A stretch of DNA of 64,000 nt from Ignavibacteria bacterium UBA2373 (GTDB taxonomy: Bacteria > Bacteroidota > Ignavibacteria > Kapaibacteriales > UBA961), in assembly GCA_002344005.1 (NCBI GenBank), contig DDTD01000043.1, positions 1-64,000 of the forward strand, read 5' to 3'. This document shows positions 25,387 to 33,846 of this stretch, one piece after another (the first letter of the stretch is position 1; each line of letters opens with the position of its first letter). The notes under the pieces were generated by a model, which saw nothing but the letters and a program-made list of their open reading frames with translations, did not search any database and was not told the DNA's origin. The position numbers and the translations under genes are program-made.

Positions 25387-25803
25387 ATGGTGAATCAAAT
25401 ATTTCAAATTTCTAATGATAATTTATGGAATTTAATTAATGACCATTTTGGAAATGGTGGAGGGGTCTATAAAATTATTGCTATGAGTGATAATAAACCT
25501 ACAGCAATAAACAGATTTATTGGCATAGACACAACGGGTGTACTTTATATAGGAAAAGCAGACTCTTTTGTGGATAGAGTAATTACTTTAAAAAGGTCAC
25601 TATTACCTGATTATACTGATACGAATCATAAAGTTGGTAAAGTATATAAGGAACATCCAATAATTGCAGCACATTTTCCACTTGAAAATTTATATGTTGA
25701 TCTTCAAGCAGATGACAATCCGGAAAACCTTGAAAGTATATTGATTGATGAATATTTTAAAAAATACGGTGAGGTCCCTCCACTAAATGCAAATCAGAGT
25801 TGA
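25387..25803 (+). CDS. Stand-alone GIY-YIG nuclease-like protein
   Basis: 138 residues that consist of little more than a GIY-YIG fold. Visible are GVY (26-28), YIG (54-56, in GVLYIGKADSF), Arg64, the metal-binding Glu116 (LESILIDEYFKKYGEVPPLN) and the terminal Asn134. The catalytic set is therefore complete in spirit, with GVY replacing GIY. No DNA-binding domain is attached. The ribosome binding site AAGGAG (25378-25383) stands 3 bp before the ATG. The gene is clearly more AT-rich than its neighbours and sits beside the repeat kilobase, which suggests recent arrival. It might be a mobile-element nuclease, a repair factor or an anti-phage enzyme; the context does not decide. Confidence 0.75.
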   Translation: MVNQIFQISNDNLWNLINDHFGNGGGVYKIIAMSDNKPTAINRFIGIDTTGVLYIGKADSFVDRVITLKRSLLPDYTDTNHKVGKVYKEHPIIAAHFPLENLYVDLQADDNPENLESILIDEYFKKYGEVPPLNANQS

Positions 25804-25842
25804 TTACATAATTTTTATTAATGTTAACAAATAAAATTTAGG

Positions 25843-25870
25843 GCAGTTCAAAAAGAGCTGCTTTTTTTTT
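25843..25870 (+). terminator. Terminator of the GIY-YIG gene
   Basis: GCAGTTC (25843-25849) and GAGCTGC (25855-25861) pair with one G-U, followed by nine T. Confidence 0.85.
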
Positions 25871-25953
25871 GTTTGAAAATGTAGTATATTGCATTTGAAA
25901 AAGGTTCCCGCGCGTTTATGAATTAGGGGAGTCGTAAGGGAAATCTTATCAAT

Positions 25954-25984
25954 AAGGGCAGTTCGCAAGAGCTGCCCTTTTTTT
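25954..25984 (+). terminator. Second terminator with the same stem sequence
   Basis: AAGGGCAGTTC (25954-25964) and GAGCTGCCCTT (25969-25979), loop GCAA, then seven T. It repeats the GCAGTTC/GAGCTGC stem of the terminator 110 bp upstream. It may serve the convergent barrel gene or end a short RNA that starts in the 84 bp between the two hairpins. Confidence 0.75.
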
Positions 25985-25986
25985 GT

Positions 25987-26628
25987 TTAGAAGTAAAGTC
26001 TTGCGGTGATGAAAGTGGAGGTATAGAGTGCTGTTGTGTTGGATGTTGAAGGGCTTAGTGCTGCGGGTTCTATTTTGGGATTGCCTTCATTGTAATAATT
26101 GAGTTGCGCTTCGATGCCGAGCGAGAATTTTTTTCCTAAGAAGTATTCGCCTCCGATTGTTGTTGCTATGTTGATAGCTGTTGTATGGACTGATGTGGCA
26201 TTGATGTCAGTGGCGGTGTTGAGTTCGGATTTTTTTGCGGTGAGTATTGTGGAAGGTCTGATGCCGATATTGATTTGGAGATTGTCTGTTATGGTTGATG
26301 TGTAGAGTATTCCGATGCCGATTCGCATTAGTGATTCTGATTGAGTTTGTGTGGCTGTGTATTGTTGATCATTAGATTCGCTTTTGTATGAAGTTTGACT
26401 TAAGCCGAATACGGGTTCGATGCGGAGGTGTTGTATGATGTCAATGGGTATGAGAAATTCGGGTAGAATCATTGCTTTTTGCGCTGCTGCATTTTCTTTG
26501 ATTGGTGCTATGAATGAGAGTGCTGCACCTAATCCAATGCGGAATGAAGGTTGTTGGTTTTGTGCTTGGAGGTTTGTGTGTATGATGATTGCTGAAAGCA
26601 GTGCAATGATGGCAATTTTGTTATTCAT
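25987..26628 (-). CDS. Small outer-membrane beta-barrel protein
   Basis: 213 residues with a clear signal peptide (MNNKIAIIALLSAIIIHTNL, cleaved near LQAQ). The mature part has alternating strands (FRIGLGAALSFI, HLRIEPVFGLSQ, LMRIGIGILYTS, LQINIGIRPS, FSLGIEAQLNYY, TSTFITARLYF) and ends in Phe, as outer-membrane barrels do. The size fits an eight-stranded OmpA/OmpX-like barrel. No partner domain is present. It is transcribed alone and convergent with the GIY-YIG gene. Confidence 0.8.
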   Translation of the reverse strand: MNNKIAIIALLSAIIIHTNLQAQNQQPSFRIGLGAALSFIAPIKENAAAQKAMILPEFLIPIDIIQHLRIEPVFGLSQTSYKSESNDQQYTATQTQSESLMRIGIGILYTSTITDNLQINIGIRPSTILTAKKSELNTATDINATSVHTTAINIATTIGGEYFLGKKFSLGIEAQLNYYNEGNPKIEPAALSPSTSNTTALYTSTFITARLYF

Positions 26629-26755
26629 GATGTATGGAAATAGAGAGTGATTGAAGAGTATTTATGCTAAGATAGAGAAAGTTTGTGAGAAAGAGTGTGT
26701 GGTTATTGTTGATTTGTATGCAGTTTTGTTTGTGGCGTTCTAATGAAGTAATGGC

Positions 26756-27688
26756 TTGTTCGTCAAGGTTGGACATATTGTAGGGAAGAAGTCATTGGAA
26801 GATTCACGAAAATATTTGCGTCCGGAGGTTGTAGCGCAGCTTTCGAGTATTGAGTTGCGTGCTCGGCTTGTGGTTGAGGGTTTTATTACGGGTTTGCATA
26901 AGTCGCCGTATCATGGATTTAGTGTTGAGTTTGCGGAGCATCGTCAGTATCAGCCGGGTGATGATTTGCGTTATATGGATTGGAAGATAGTTGGTCGTTC
27001 GGGTCGTTATTATGTGAAGCAATTTGAGGAGGAGACGAATTTACGAGCGATGATTTTTTTGGATTGCAGCGGTTCTATGCGTTATCAGTCGAAGGGTCAT
27101 ATACGTAAGTTTGATTATGGAGCTTATGTTGCGGCAGCTTTGGCTATGTTGATGATGAAGCAGCAAGATGCAGTTGGTCTTGCATTGTATGATCGGAGCG
27201 TGCGTTCATTTTTGCCATCTCGAAGTAAACAATCATATATTCGTGAGTTAATTAAGTCAATCGGGTCGGCAGAGCCATCGGAGCAAACGGGCACGGCAGA
27301 GGCATTGAATGGTTTGGCAGAGCGTATGGGTCGTCGTGGATTGGCAATAATTATCAGCGATTTTTTTGATGATACGGATTCGATAGTGCAGGCATTGAAG
27401 CATTTCCGTCATCGTCATCATGAGGTGATAGCGATGCAGATATTGGATCCTCGTGAGCTTGATTTTAAGTTGGGAGGCGATGTTACGCTTATTGATATGG
27501 AAACGGGCGAGAAGTTAATGACGCAACCGCAGCATATAGGAGCTTCGTATCGAGAGGCATTGCTTGCGCATAATGCAACGATAAAGCGTGAATGTTTTCA
27601 ACGTGGTATTGATTATATATTGATAGATACTTCGCAGCCATTTGATATTGCTTTGCGTGAGTATTTGGCTCGTCGTCGTCGTTTGTGA
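26756..27688 (+). CDS. DUF58 / von Willebrand A-fold protein
   Basis: 310 residues. SPYHGFSVEFAEHRQYQPGDDLRYMDWK is the DUF58 signature (stated as motif positions 50-76). The adjoining vWA-like fold carries a MIDAS-like DxSxS at Asp103, Ser105 and Ser107 in FLDCSGSM. DUF58 proteins are often encoded with MoxR-type AAA+ ATPases in systems that assemble metal centres or respond to envelope stress; no MoxR gene is in the window. The start is uncertain: TTG at 26756 is the longest, and a codon near 26792 would remove 12 residues. It is 30 bp upstream of hutI. Confidence 0.88.
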   Translation: MFVKVGHIVGKKSLEDSRKYLRPEVVAQLSSIELRARLVVEGFITGLHKSPYHGFSVEFAEHRQYQPGDDLRYMDWKIVGRSGRYYVKQFEEETNLRAMIFLDCSGSMRYQSKGHIRKFDYGAYVAAALAMLMMKQQDAVGLALYDRSVRSFLPSRSKQSYIRELIKSIGSAEPSEQTGTAEALNGLAERMGRRGLAIIISDFFDDTDSIVQALKHFRHRHHEVIAMQILDPRELDFKLGGDVTLIDMETGEKLMTQPQHIGASYREALLAHNATIKRECFQRGIDYILIDTSQPFDIALREYLARRRRL

Positions 27689-27718
27689 TTTTTTTATTTG
27701 TTTGATATTGTGAGTGTT

Positions 27719-28963
27719 ATGGGATTAGTGGCTTTTACGGAAATTGGCAGCGTACTGATGATGCGTTCGTCGAGTAATCGTTTGTCGGGTTCGGCTATGA
27801 ATGATATTGGTGTGTTGCGCAATGCTGCAATTGTGTTTGATGAGCAAATACGCTGGGTTGGGAGTATGGATGATTATGTCGCTGGTCGGACAGCGGGACA
27901 ATGGTCGAATGTGAGTGAGATTTCGCTGAAAGGTCATTGTGTGATGCCGGGTTTTGTTGATTCGCATACTCATATAGTGTTTGCGGGTAGCCGTGCGAAT
28001 GAATATGGTCGTCGTTTGCAGGGTGTGAGTTATCAGCAAATTGCTTCGGAAGGCGGTGGGATACTTTCCACGATGCGTGCAGTGCGTGATTCTTCTGTGG
28101 AGGAATTGGCAGACATGGGAATCCGTTATGCTTTGTCGGCGATGAAGTATGGCACTACGACTATAGAGGTTAAATCGGGTTATGGTTTGAGTGTTGCGAG
28201 TGAGCTGGCGCAATTAAGAGCCATTCGCTTGGTACGTGAACAAGTGCCGATGCGAGTGATGTCCACATTTTTGGGAGCTCATGATATTCCGCCGGAATAT
28301 AGAGATAATCGTGCGGGTTATATTGATGTATTGTGTGAGGAGATGTTACCGATTATTGCCGAAGAAGGTTTGGCGGATTTTTGCGATGTATTTACCGATA
28401 CGGGTTATTATACGATAGCCGAAACAGAGTATATATTGGGCAAAGCTGCTGATTATGGTCTTAGAAGTAAGGTGCATGCCGATGAGTTGAGCTATGTGGG
28501 CGCGGCAGAGTGTGCGGTGCGAATTGGAGCAATTTCAGCGGATCATTTATTGTGCATATCGGAACAAGGCATGAAAAATATGGCATCATCGGTTACTGTT
28601 GGTACATTATTGCCGGGCACAGCGTATAATTTGCGATTGCCGTATGCGCCTGCTCGTGCCATGATTGAAGCGGGTATGACAGTGGCATTGGCAACGGATT
28701 GCAATCCGGGTTCATGTCTGAGTGAGAATATGCAAATGATGATTTCGCTTGCTTGCACGAATATGCGTATGACCGTAGAGGAGGCATTGGCAGCGAGTAC
28801 AATTAATGGAGCGGCTGCATTGGGCTTAACCGATAAAGGTCAGTTATCTCCCGGTAAAGATGCTGATATGATTATTATGTCGAATGAAGAATATGCGAAT
28901 ATTGCTTATCATTTTGGAGTGAATCACATTGAACAAGTTTGGATTAAAGGAAAAAAACAATGA
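27719..28963 (+). CDS. hutI: Imidazolonepropionase
   Basis: HutI hydrolyses imidazolone-5-propanoate to N-formimidoyl-glutamate, third step of histidine breakdown. The amidohydrolase fold is complete: zinc ligands in DSHTHIVFAGSR (His83, His85 from this start), substrate contacts in RRLQGVSYQQIASEGGGI and VKSGYG, KVHADE, SADHLL and ATDCNPGS. From the ATG at 27719 it is 414 residues, as usual; a TTG at 27698 would add seven. None of hutH, hutU or hutG/F lies nearby. Its stop overlaps the next start as ATGA, tying it to a TPR/transglutaminase protein of unrelated function. Confidence 0.95.
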   Translation: MGLVAFTEIGSVLMMRSSSNRLSGSAMNDIGVLRNAAIVFDEQIRWVGSMDDYVAGRTAGQWSNVSEISLKGHCVMPGFVDSHTHIVFAGSRANEYGRRLQGVSYQQIASEGGGILSTMRAVRDSSVEELADMGIRYALSAMKYGTTTIEVKSGYGLSVASELAQLRAIRLVREQVPMRVMSTFLGAHDIPPEYRDNRAGYIDVLCEEMLPIIAEEGLADFCDVFTDTGYYTIAETEYILGKAADYGLRSKVHADELSYVGAAECAVRIGAISADHLLCISEQGMKNMASSVTVGTLLPGTAYNLRLPYAPARAMIEAGMTVALATDCNPGSCLSENMQMMISLACTNMRMTVEEALAASTINGAAALGLTDKGQLSPGKDADMIIMSNEEYANIAYHFGVNHIEQVWIKGKKQ

Positions 28964-31900
28964 ATAATGGTAATATGAGAACGGTAAACTCTTGGTTAAT
29001 ATTCATTGCTTTGTTTATAGTAAGCAATGGCATAGCTTATGGACAAAGTGATATAGAGAAAACATGGGAATTATTGGGAAAAAATAATTTCAAAGAGGCA
29101 GAGAAAGTTTGTAAAAAATATATATCTGTTAATCCGAACGATACACGTGGTTATGTAACATTATCATTTATTTATGATATGTTGCATCGCAAACGCGATT
29201 CGTGGAATGCTTTTAAAAATGTATTGCGCACAGAAAAAGATCCGATGCCGTATTTTTTCTCACAGTGGACGACGCAAAAAATATCGGGTCTTGGATTTGA
29301 TACAACAACGGATGTGTGGCAAACCGTTGAAAAAATAGCATTGCATGGTGATAAATCGGGCACTTTATCGGCGATGGCTCATCAAGTTCTTGCCGGATGG
29401 AATCAGCGCAGAAATAAATTAGCAAAAGCAAAAAAACATTATGATGCGATTGGTGCGATAGAAGATTGGACAATAATCGGACCATTTGAAAATATCAGTT
29501 CATCGGGATTCAATGCAGTCTATCCACCTGAACAATCGTATGATACGAGTGCTGTGTATGAAGGAAAAAACAGTGTGCCCGCACAATGGTTTTCTCCACC
29601 GGTAATTCGGTTTGATAAATGGGTAGATATGCAATCATATTTTCCTGATAAGCAGGTATTTCTTTATGCAAACACATTTGTATATTCTCCCACGAAACGT
29701 AGTGCATCATTACGAGTTGGCACATCCGGAGCTTTAAAAGTATTTTTGAATGATATAGAAGTAATTCGCGATTCCAATGAAATGAATAATGATTTTGATA
29801 CATATATTGTCGAAACAGAACTTCAACAAGGATGGAATCGTTTATGTGTTAAAGTGGGTTATGCAGAATTAGACCGTTGTAATTTTTTAGCGCGTTTTAC
29901 GGATGAAAACGGTAAATCATTGTCGGGTGTGAAATACAGTAAATATGCAAAATCTTATCCGAAAGGAGCAGTGCCTTCGGTGAAAAGAACGATAGAGAAT
30001 TATGCCGAAGCATTTTTTAAACAAATGATAAAGCAAAACCCGACACATTTAGAAAATTATTTTCTTCTTTCCGATTGTTATTTGCGTAATGATAAAGCCA
30101 TCGAAGCAGAGTTAGTATTGCGTCAAGCGCAGAAATTATCCCCTGATAATGGTTTAGTCTATAAATATTTTCTTGATGCCTATAGTCGTGGTCGCAAAAG
30201 AGATGAAGTAGTGACAACGTATGAGAAAATGTATGCACTTAATAAAAGTATGATTGAACCGGTGCTTTATAAATTTAATCAACACCTTGGTAATGAAGAT
30301 TTTAATAAAGCTGAGGAGATGTTGGCTGTATTGGATACGATAATGCCGGAACGCGATGTGATGGATGGTTTACGTTTAGATTTGTACAGTAAGAAAAAAC
30401 AATATGATAAAGTGATTGAACTTGGCAGAGAAGCGTATAAAAAATATCCTACAACTTGGCGTTTTGTATCATTGATGGCTGCAATAGATTATCAGACAAC
30501 AAGAAGTTATGATGGCAGCATTGCCATATACGCAGACTACTGCAAACGTGATTATAATGAAACCGGTTTAACAAATTTGGCAGAAACATATTTAAAAGCA
30601 TCCAAGAAAAAGGAATGGGAGCAAACATTCAAGGAGTTACTTGTGTATTCGCCTTCCTCGCCGGGTTATTATTACAATATGGCAAATGTGTTTACTCAAC
30701 AACAAGAATATTCGCGAGCAATTGAACAAGTAAACAAATCGCTTGAGTTTTGTCCGACATGTAATGCGTATTGGTCAAAATTGGCAGAAATTCAACGTTC
30801 ACAAAAAAATATACAAGCATCAATTATCTCCTATAAAAAAGCATTGGATTATTTGCCGACCGATTATGATTCACGAGAAACATTACGCGAATTGCAAGGA
30901 AAAAAATCTATTTTTTCTGTGTTCGGTGAATCGAACAGAGACAGTTTGATACGTTCATCCGTCCAAGCTATGGACTTTCCGGAGGCAAATGCAGCAATTA
31001 TTCTTGACAGGCACCTGCGTGTTTTTTACAAAGAGGGAGCATCGGAAACATCGCGTGAAACATTGGTTCGTTTATTTAATGAGCGGGGGATTGACGCTTT
31101 AAAAGAATATCGCATACCATTTAATTCTTTTTCACAAAGATTAACTATTGAAAAAGCTATAACATTAAAACCTGATGGTACAGAAATTCGGGCAGATGTC
31201 AATAGAAACTTTATTGTTTTCAAATCTTTGGAAAAAAATGACTTTATTTATTTGAAATGGAAAATCCGTGATTTTAATTCAGGAAAACTAACTAAACACT
31301 TTTGGGATGAATTTTATTTTAATGCCTATATGCCTGTTATCAATAGTGAATACGGGTTACTTATGCCGGAAAATGTAGAATTTAATGCTCAAAGTAGAAA
31401 TGGCGCGCCACAACCGATACGTAAACCCACGGATGACGGTATTCTTTATACATGGAAAGTCAATAATGAGCAACCTATAGTATTTGAAGCAGGTATGCCC
31501 GGCAGAATCGAAGTTGGTAAAATGCTCCGAATATCCACAATACCTTCATGGGAATTTATGGTGGATTGGTACCGAGAATTAGCCCAAACAAAAACACAAT
31601 CTTCGTATGAAATTAAAGAGCTGATACAGCAACTTATACCTAATCCCGACAAAGTATCAGATGAAGAAAAAATTCAAATAGTCTTTCGTTATATCACAGA
31701 AAATATTCGATACAGCAGCATTTCTTTCCGTCAATCAGGATTAGTTCCGCAAAAAGCACGTGATGTGTTGGTAGATAAAATTGGCGATTGCAAAGATGTT
31801 TCAACATTGGGCATTGCTTTGCTTCGTGAAGTTGGGATAAAAGCACATTATGTGTTGGTGAATAGCGGTTCAGAAGATCGTATCGGCGATATACCGCCGT

Positions 31901-32727
31901 CCATAGAGTTTAACCATTGTATCGCCGCCGTTGAAAGAAATAATGAATATTATTTTTTAGATTTTACTGCATTTAATCATCCTGCGGGTGCTATGCCGGG
32001 AATGGATCGTTCCGCTTTTTCATTAATTATTAAAGAAGGTGAAACAAAACCGATTTTACTTCCGCGCAGTCAAATGTACACCGCACCGACATTAACGGTT
32101 AGAAGTGTTGTGAGTTTGAGCCAAGACTTGAAAGCTGATTTTATGGAACAAGTTACTCTCACAGGAACAGCAACAGCAAATCTACGATTTCAATATCGGG
32201 GAAAACCAGCCAAAGAACGTGAGAAAAGTTTGCAATCAAGTTTAAGCGTAGAATATCCAAATGTGAAATTGACAGCATTGCAAATGTCCGATTTAGAACA
32301 ATTAACACCTAAAGAGACTTATACATACGCTTATACAATCCCTAATTTTCTTACGGAAGCAGGTTCATACCGATTATTAAAAATGCCATGGCAAAATGCT
32401 CTAAGTCCTGATAATTCTATGTCGTATGAAGCAAGACATTATCCGATTCGTTCTATTAGCCCTGTTGATACAGTAGATGAAGAGGTGACTATATCCGTTC
32501 CGAATGGGTTTTCTTTGGTGGAATTACCTAAATCTAAAAATTTAAGCGTACCGTCCGCAGAGTATGCTGTTGTCTATCAATTTGACGGGAAATTTCTTCG
32601 AGCACGAAGAAGAATTATTTACAAGTCTTCATATATCGAAAAGAATGATTATGAAGCATATAAAAAATTTTATACGACAATAGTAAAAGAAGATAAAAGA
32701 GTTGTCTTATTTAAAACAGAAGAATAA
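28960..32727 (+). CDS. Secreted TPR protein with DUF3857 and transglutaminase domains
   Basis: 1255 residues. A signal peptide ends near VSNGIAYGQS. Residues about 30-130 hold TPR-like helices, and about 170-320 form a beta domain. Residues 335-645 are further TPR units (ENYFLLSDCYLRNDKAIEAELVLRQA and similar). Residues about 690-860 are DUF3857. A transglutaminase/protease fold follows, with an apparent triad Cys944 (IGDCKD), His986 (FNHCIA) and Asp1001 (FLDFTA). The last 250 residues are beta-rich. DUF3857-transglutaminase proteins are common in Bacteroidota periplasm or outer membrane, and their substrates are mostly unknown. It overlaps hutI by ATGA and is 2 bp before maf. Confidence 0.9.
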   Translation: MNNGNMRTVNSWLIFIALFIVSNGIAYGQSDIEKTWELLGKNNFKEAEKVCKKYISVNPNDTRGYVTLSFIYDMLHRKRDSWNAFKNVLRTEKDPMPYFFSQWTTQKISGLGFDTTTDVWQTVEKIALHGDKSGTLSAMAHQVLAGWNQRRNKLAKAKKHYDAIGAIEDWTIIGPFENISSSGFNAVYPPEQSYDTSAVYEGKNSVPAQWFSPPVIRFDKWVDMQSYFPDKQVFLYANTFVYSPTKRSASLRVGTSGALKVFLNDIEVIRDSNEMNNDFDTYIVETELQQGWNRLCVKVGYAELDRCNFLARFTDENGKSLSGVKYSKYAKSYPKGAVPSVKRTIENYAEAFFKQMIKQNPTHLENYFLLSDCYLRNDKAIEAELVLRQAQKLSPDNGLVYKYFLDAYSRGRKRDEVVTTYEKMYALNKSMIEPVLYKFNQHLGNEDFNKAEEMLAVLDTIMPERDVMDGLRLDLYSKKKQYDKVIELGREAYKKYPTTWRFVSLMAAIDYQTTRSYDGSIAIYADYCKRDYNETGLTNLAETYLKASKKKEWEQTFKELLVYSPSSPGYYYNMANVFTQQQEYSRAIEQVNKSLEFCPTCNAYWSKLAEIQRSQKNIQASIISYKKALDYLPTDYDSRETLRELQGKKSIFSVFGESNRDSLIRSSVQAMDFPEANAAIILDRHLRVFYKEGASETSRETLVRLFNERGIDALKEYRIPFNSFSQRLTIEKAITLKPDGTEIRADVNRNFIVFKSLEKNDFIYLKWKIRDFNSGKLTKHFWDEFYFNAYMPVINSEYGLLMPENVEFNAQSRNGAPQPIRKPTDDGILYTWKVNNEQPIVFEAGMPGRIEVGKMLRISTIPSWEFMVDWYRELAQTKTQSSYEIKELIQQLIPNPDKVSDEEKIQIVFRYITENIRYSSISFRQSGLVPQKARDVLVDKIGDCKDVSTLGIALLREVGIKAHYVLVNSGSEDRIGDIPPSIEFNHCIAAVERNNEYYFLDFTAFNHPAGAMPGMDRSAFSLIIKEGETKPILLPRSQMYTAPTLTVRSVVSLSQDLKADFMEQVTLTGTATANLRFQYRGKPAKEREKSLQSSLSVEYPNVKLTALQMSDLEQLTPKETYTYAYTIPNFLTEAGSYRLLKMPWQNALSPDNSMSYEARHYPIRSISPVDTVDEEVTISVPNGFSLVELPKSKNLSVPSAEYAVVYQFDGKFLRARRRIIYKSSYIEKNDYEAYKKFYTTIVKEDKRVVLFKTEE

Positions 32728-32729
32728 TT

Positions 32730-33344
32730 ATGAAAATATCCGGTCTCATTTCAATAAAACGCCAAGTGATATTGGCATCGCAATCACCTCGTCGCCGACA
32801 ATTGTTAACGCAAATCGGGCTTGAATTTAGTACACAACCCTCGAGCTTTGATGAAGATTCTATACAGGCAAATACTTCACCTGAAGAGTATGTTCAAAAA
32901 TTAGCAATAGCCAAAGCTGCTGATATTGCTTCTCGGTTAAAAGAAAAACATTTAGTCATTGGAGCTGATACTACAGTAGTTCTGAATAATGAAATTTTGA
33001 ACAAGCCCACAAATAAACAACAAGCTATCAAAATGTTGGAAAAGTTGAGCGGTAAAACACATACGGTATTTACAGGAATAGCTTTGGTTGCAGCACCGGA
33101 AGGCATCAAAATTTCGGCTGTTCAGAAAACAGACGTTACATTCAGAACATTACAACCAGATGAGATTAAGCTCTATGTCGAATCGGGTTCGCCGATGGAC
33201 AAAGCCGGTGCTTATGGTATTCAAGATGATTTCGGAGCTGTTTTTGTTGAGCATATTAATGGTTGTTACTATAATATCGTTGGCTTGCCTTTGGAAATGC
33301 TGTATCGCAAGTTACGTGCATTGACGACTTTGCTCAATGATTAA
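32730..33344 (+). CDS. maf: Maf-family nucleoside triphosphate pyrophosphatase
   Basis: 204 residues. Maf proteins hydrolyse dTTP/UTP or modified nucleotides to monophosphates as house-cleaning enzymes, and overproduction affects septation. Signatures: VILASQSPRRRQLLTQIGL, the metal/catalytic GADTTVVLNN, KPTNKQQAIKMLEKLSGKTHTVFTG (read as positions 90-114), and KAGAYGIQDDFGAVFVEHING near the C-terminus. The subfamily (dTTP/UTP versus m7GTP) was not determined. It is last in the DUF58-hutI-TPR run, 2 bp after the preceding stop. Confidence 0.94.
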   Translation: MKISGLISIKRQVILASQSPRRRQLLTQIGLEFSTQPSSFDEDSIQANTSPEEYVQKLAIAKAADIASRLKEKHLVIGADTTVVLNNEILNKPTNKQQAIKMLEKLSGKTHTVFTGIALVAAPEGIKISAVQKTDVTFRTLQPDEIKLYVESGSPMDKAGAYGIQDDFGAVFVEHINGCYYNIVGLPLEMLYRKLRALTTLLND

Positions 33345-33497
33345 CACATGGCTAAAGTACAACAAAGATATGTCAGATATTTTGCACAATTGTTGAATGA
33401 GATGCGCCAAAATATGGAAAAATGAGAAGAAATAACCAATTGGCATGAAGATTGAAAGTGATTTTCAATAATGTCAAACTTTTAGGAAAGTAGGGTT

Positions 33498-33758
33498 ATG
33501 GACCCCGATAATTCGAGTCGGCAATTTATTATTAATGCCGTACCATCTTTTGGCGATGTCTTAGGTAATGACATCAATATAATTGATTTACCAAATGACA
33601 TATCAGTATCTGTGTATGAACAAATACACTCTAAGTTGTGTACTTTACCACTTCCACGTGCATCAGCATTCCGATGTACCATTGATGTTGATGGGGTAGT
33701 TCTTGATAAAATAGAGCACGCCTATCGTATGCAGCCGGCTATACAATTATGTATGTAA
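33498..33758 (+). CDS. Small hypothetical protein
   Basis: 86 residues, not recognised. The frame opens MDPDNSSRQFIINAVPSFGD, with balanced acidic and hydrophobic residues and three cysteines (49, 59 and 85). AGTAGGG 3 bp before the ATG and a strong terminator 23 bp after the stop support a real, single-gene unit. No signal peptide or membrane segment. No homolog comes to mind. Confidence 0.55.
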   Translation: MDPDNSSRQFIINAVPSFGDVLGNDINIIDLPNDISVSVYEQIHSKLCTLPLPRASAFRCTIDVDGVVLDKIEHAYRMQPAIQLCM

Positions 33759-33781
33759 ACACAAAACGAAGTAAATTTTTT

Positions 33782-33814
33782 GCCGTCAAAGTTATACTTT
33801 GGCGGCTTTTTTTT
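33782..33814 (+). terminator. Rho-independent terminator of the small gene
   Basis: GCCGTCAAAG (33782-33791) pairs with CTTTGGCGGC (33797-33806) with one G-U, followed by eight T. It lies inside the upstream in-frame extension of the next gene, which argues for the later ATG there. Confidence 0.88.
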
Positions 33815-33846
33815 GTTATTTTGGCTGCGAATTTTGGAAATTGACA

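Noticed and set aside
27725..28213. 162-residue minus-strand frame inside hutI
   Set aside because: His/Thr/Arg-rich shadow of a complete imidazolonepropionase.
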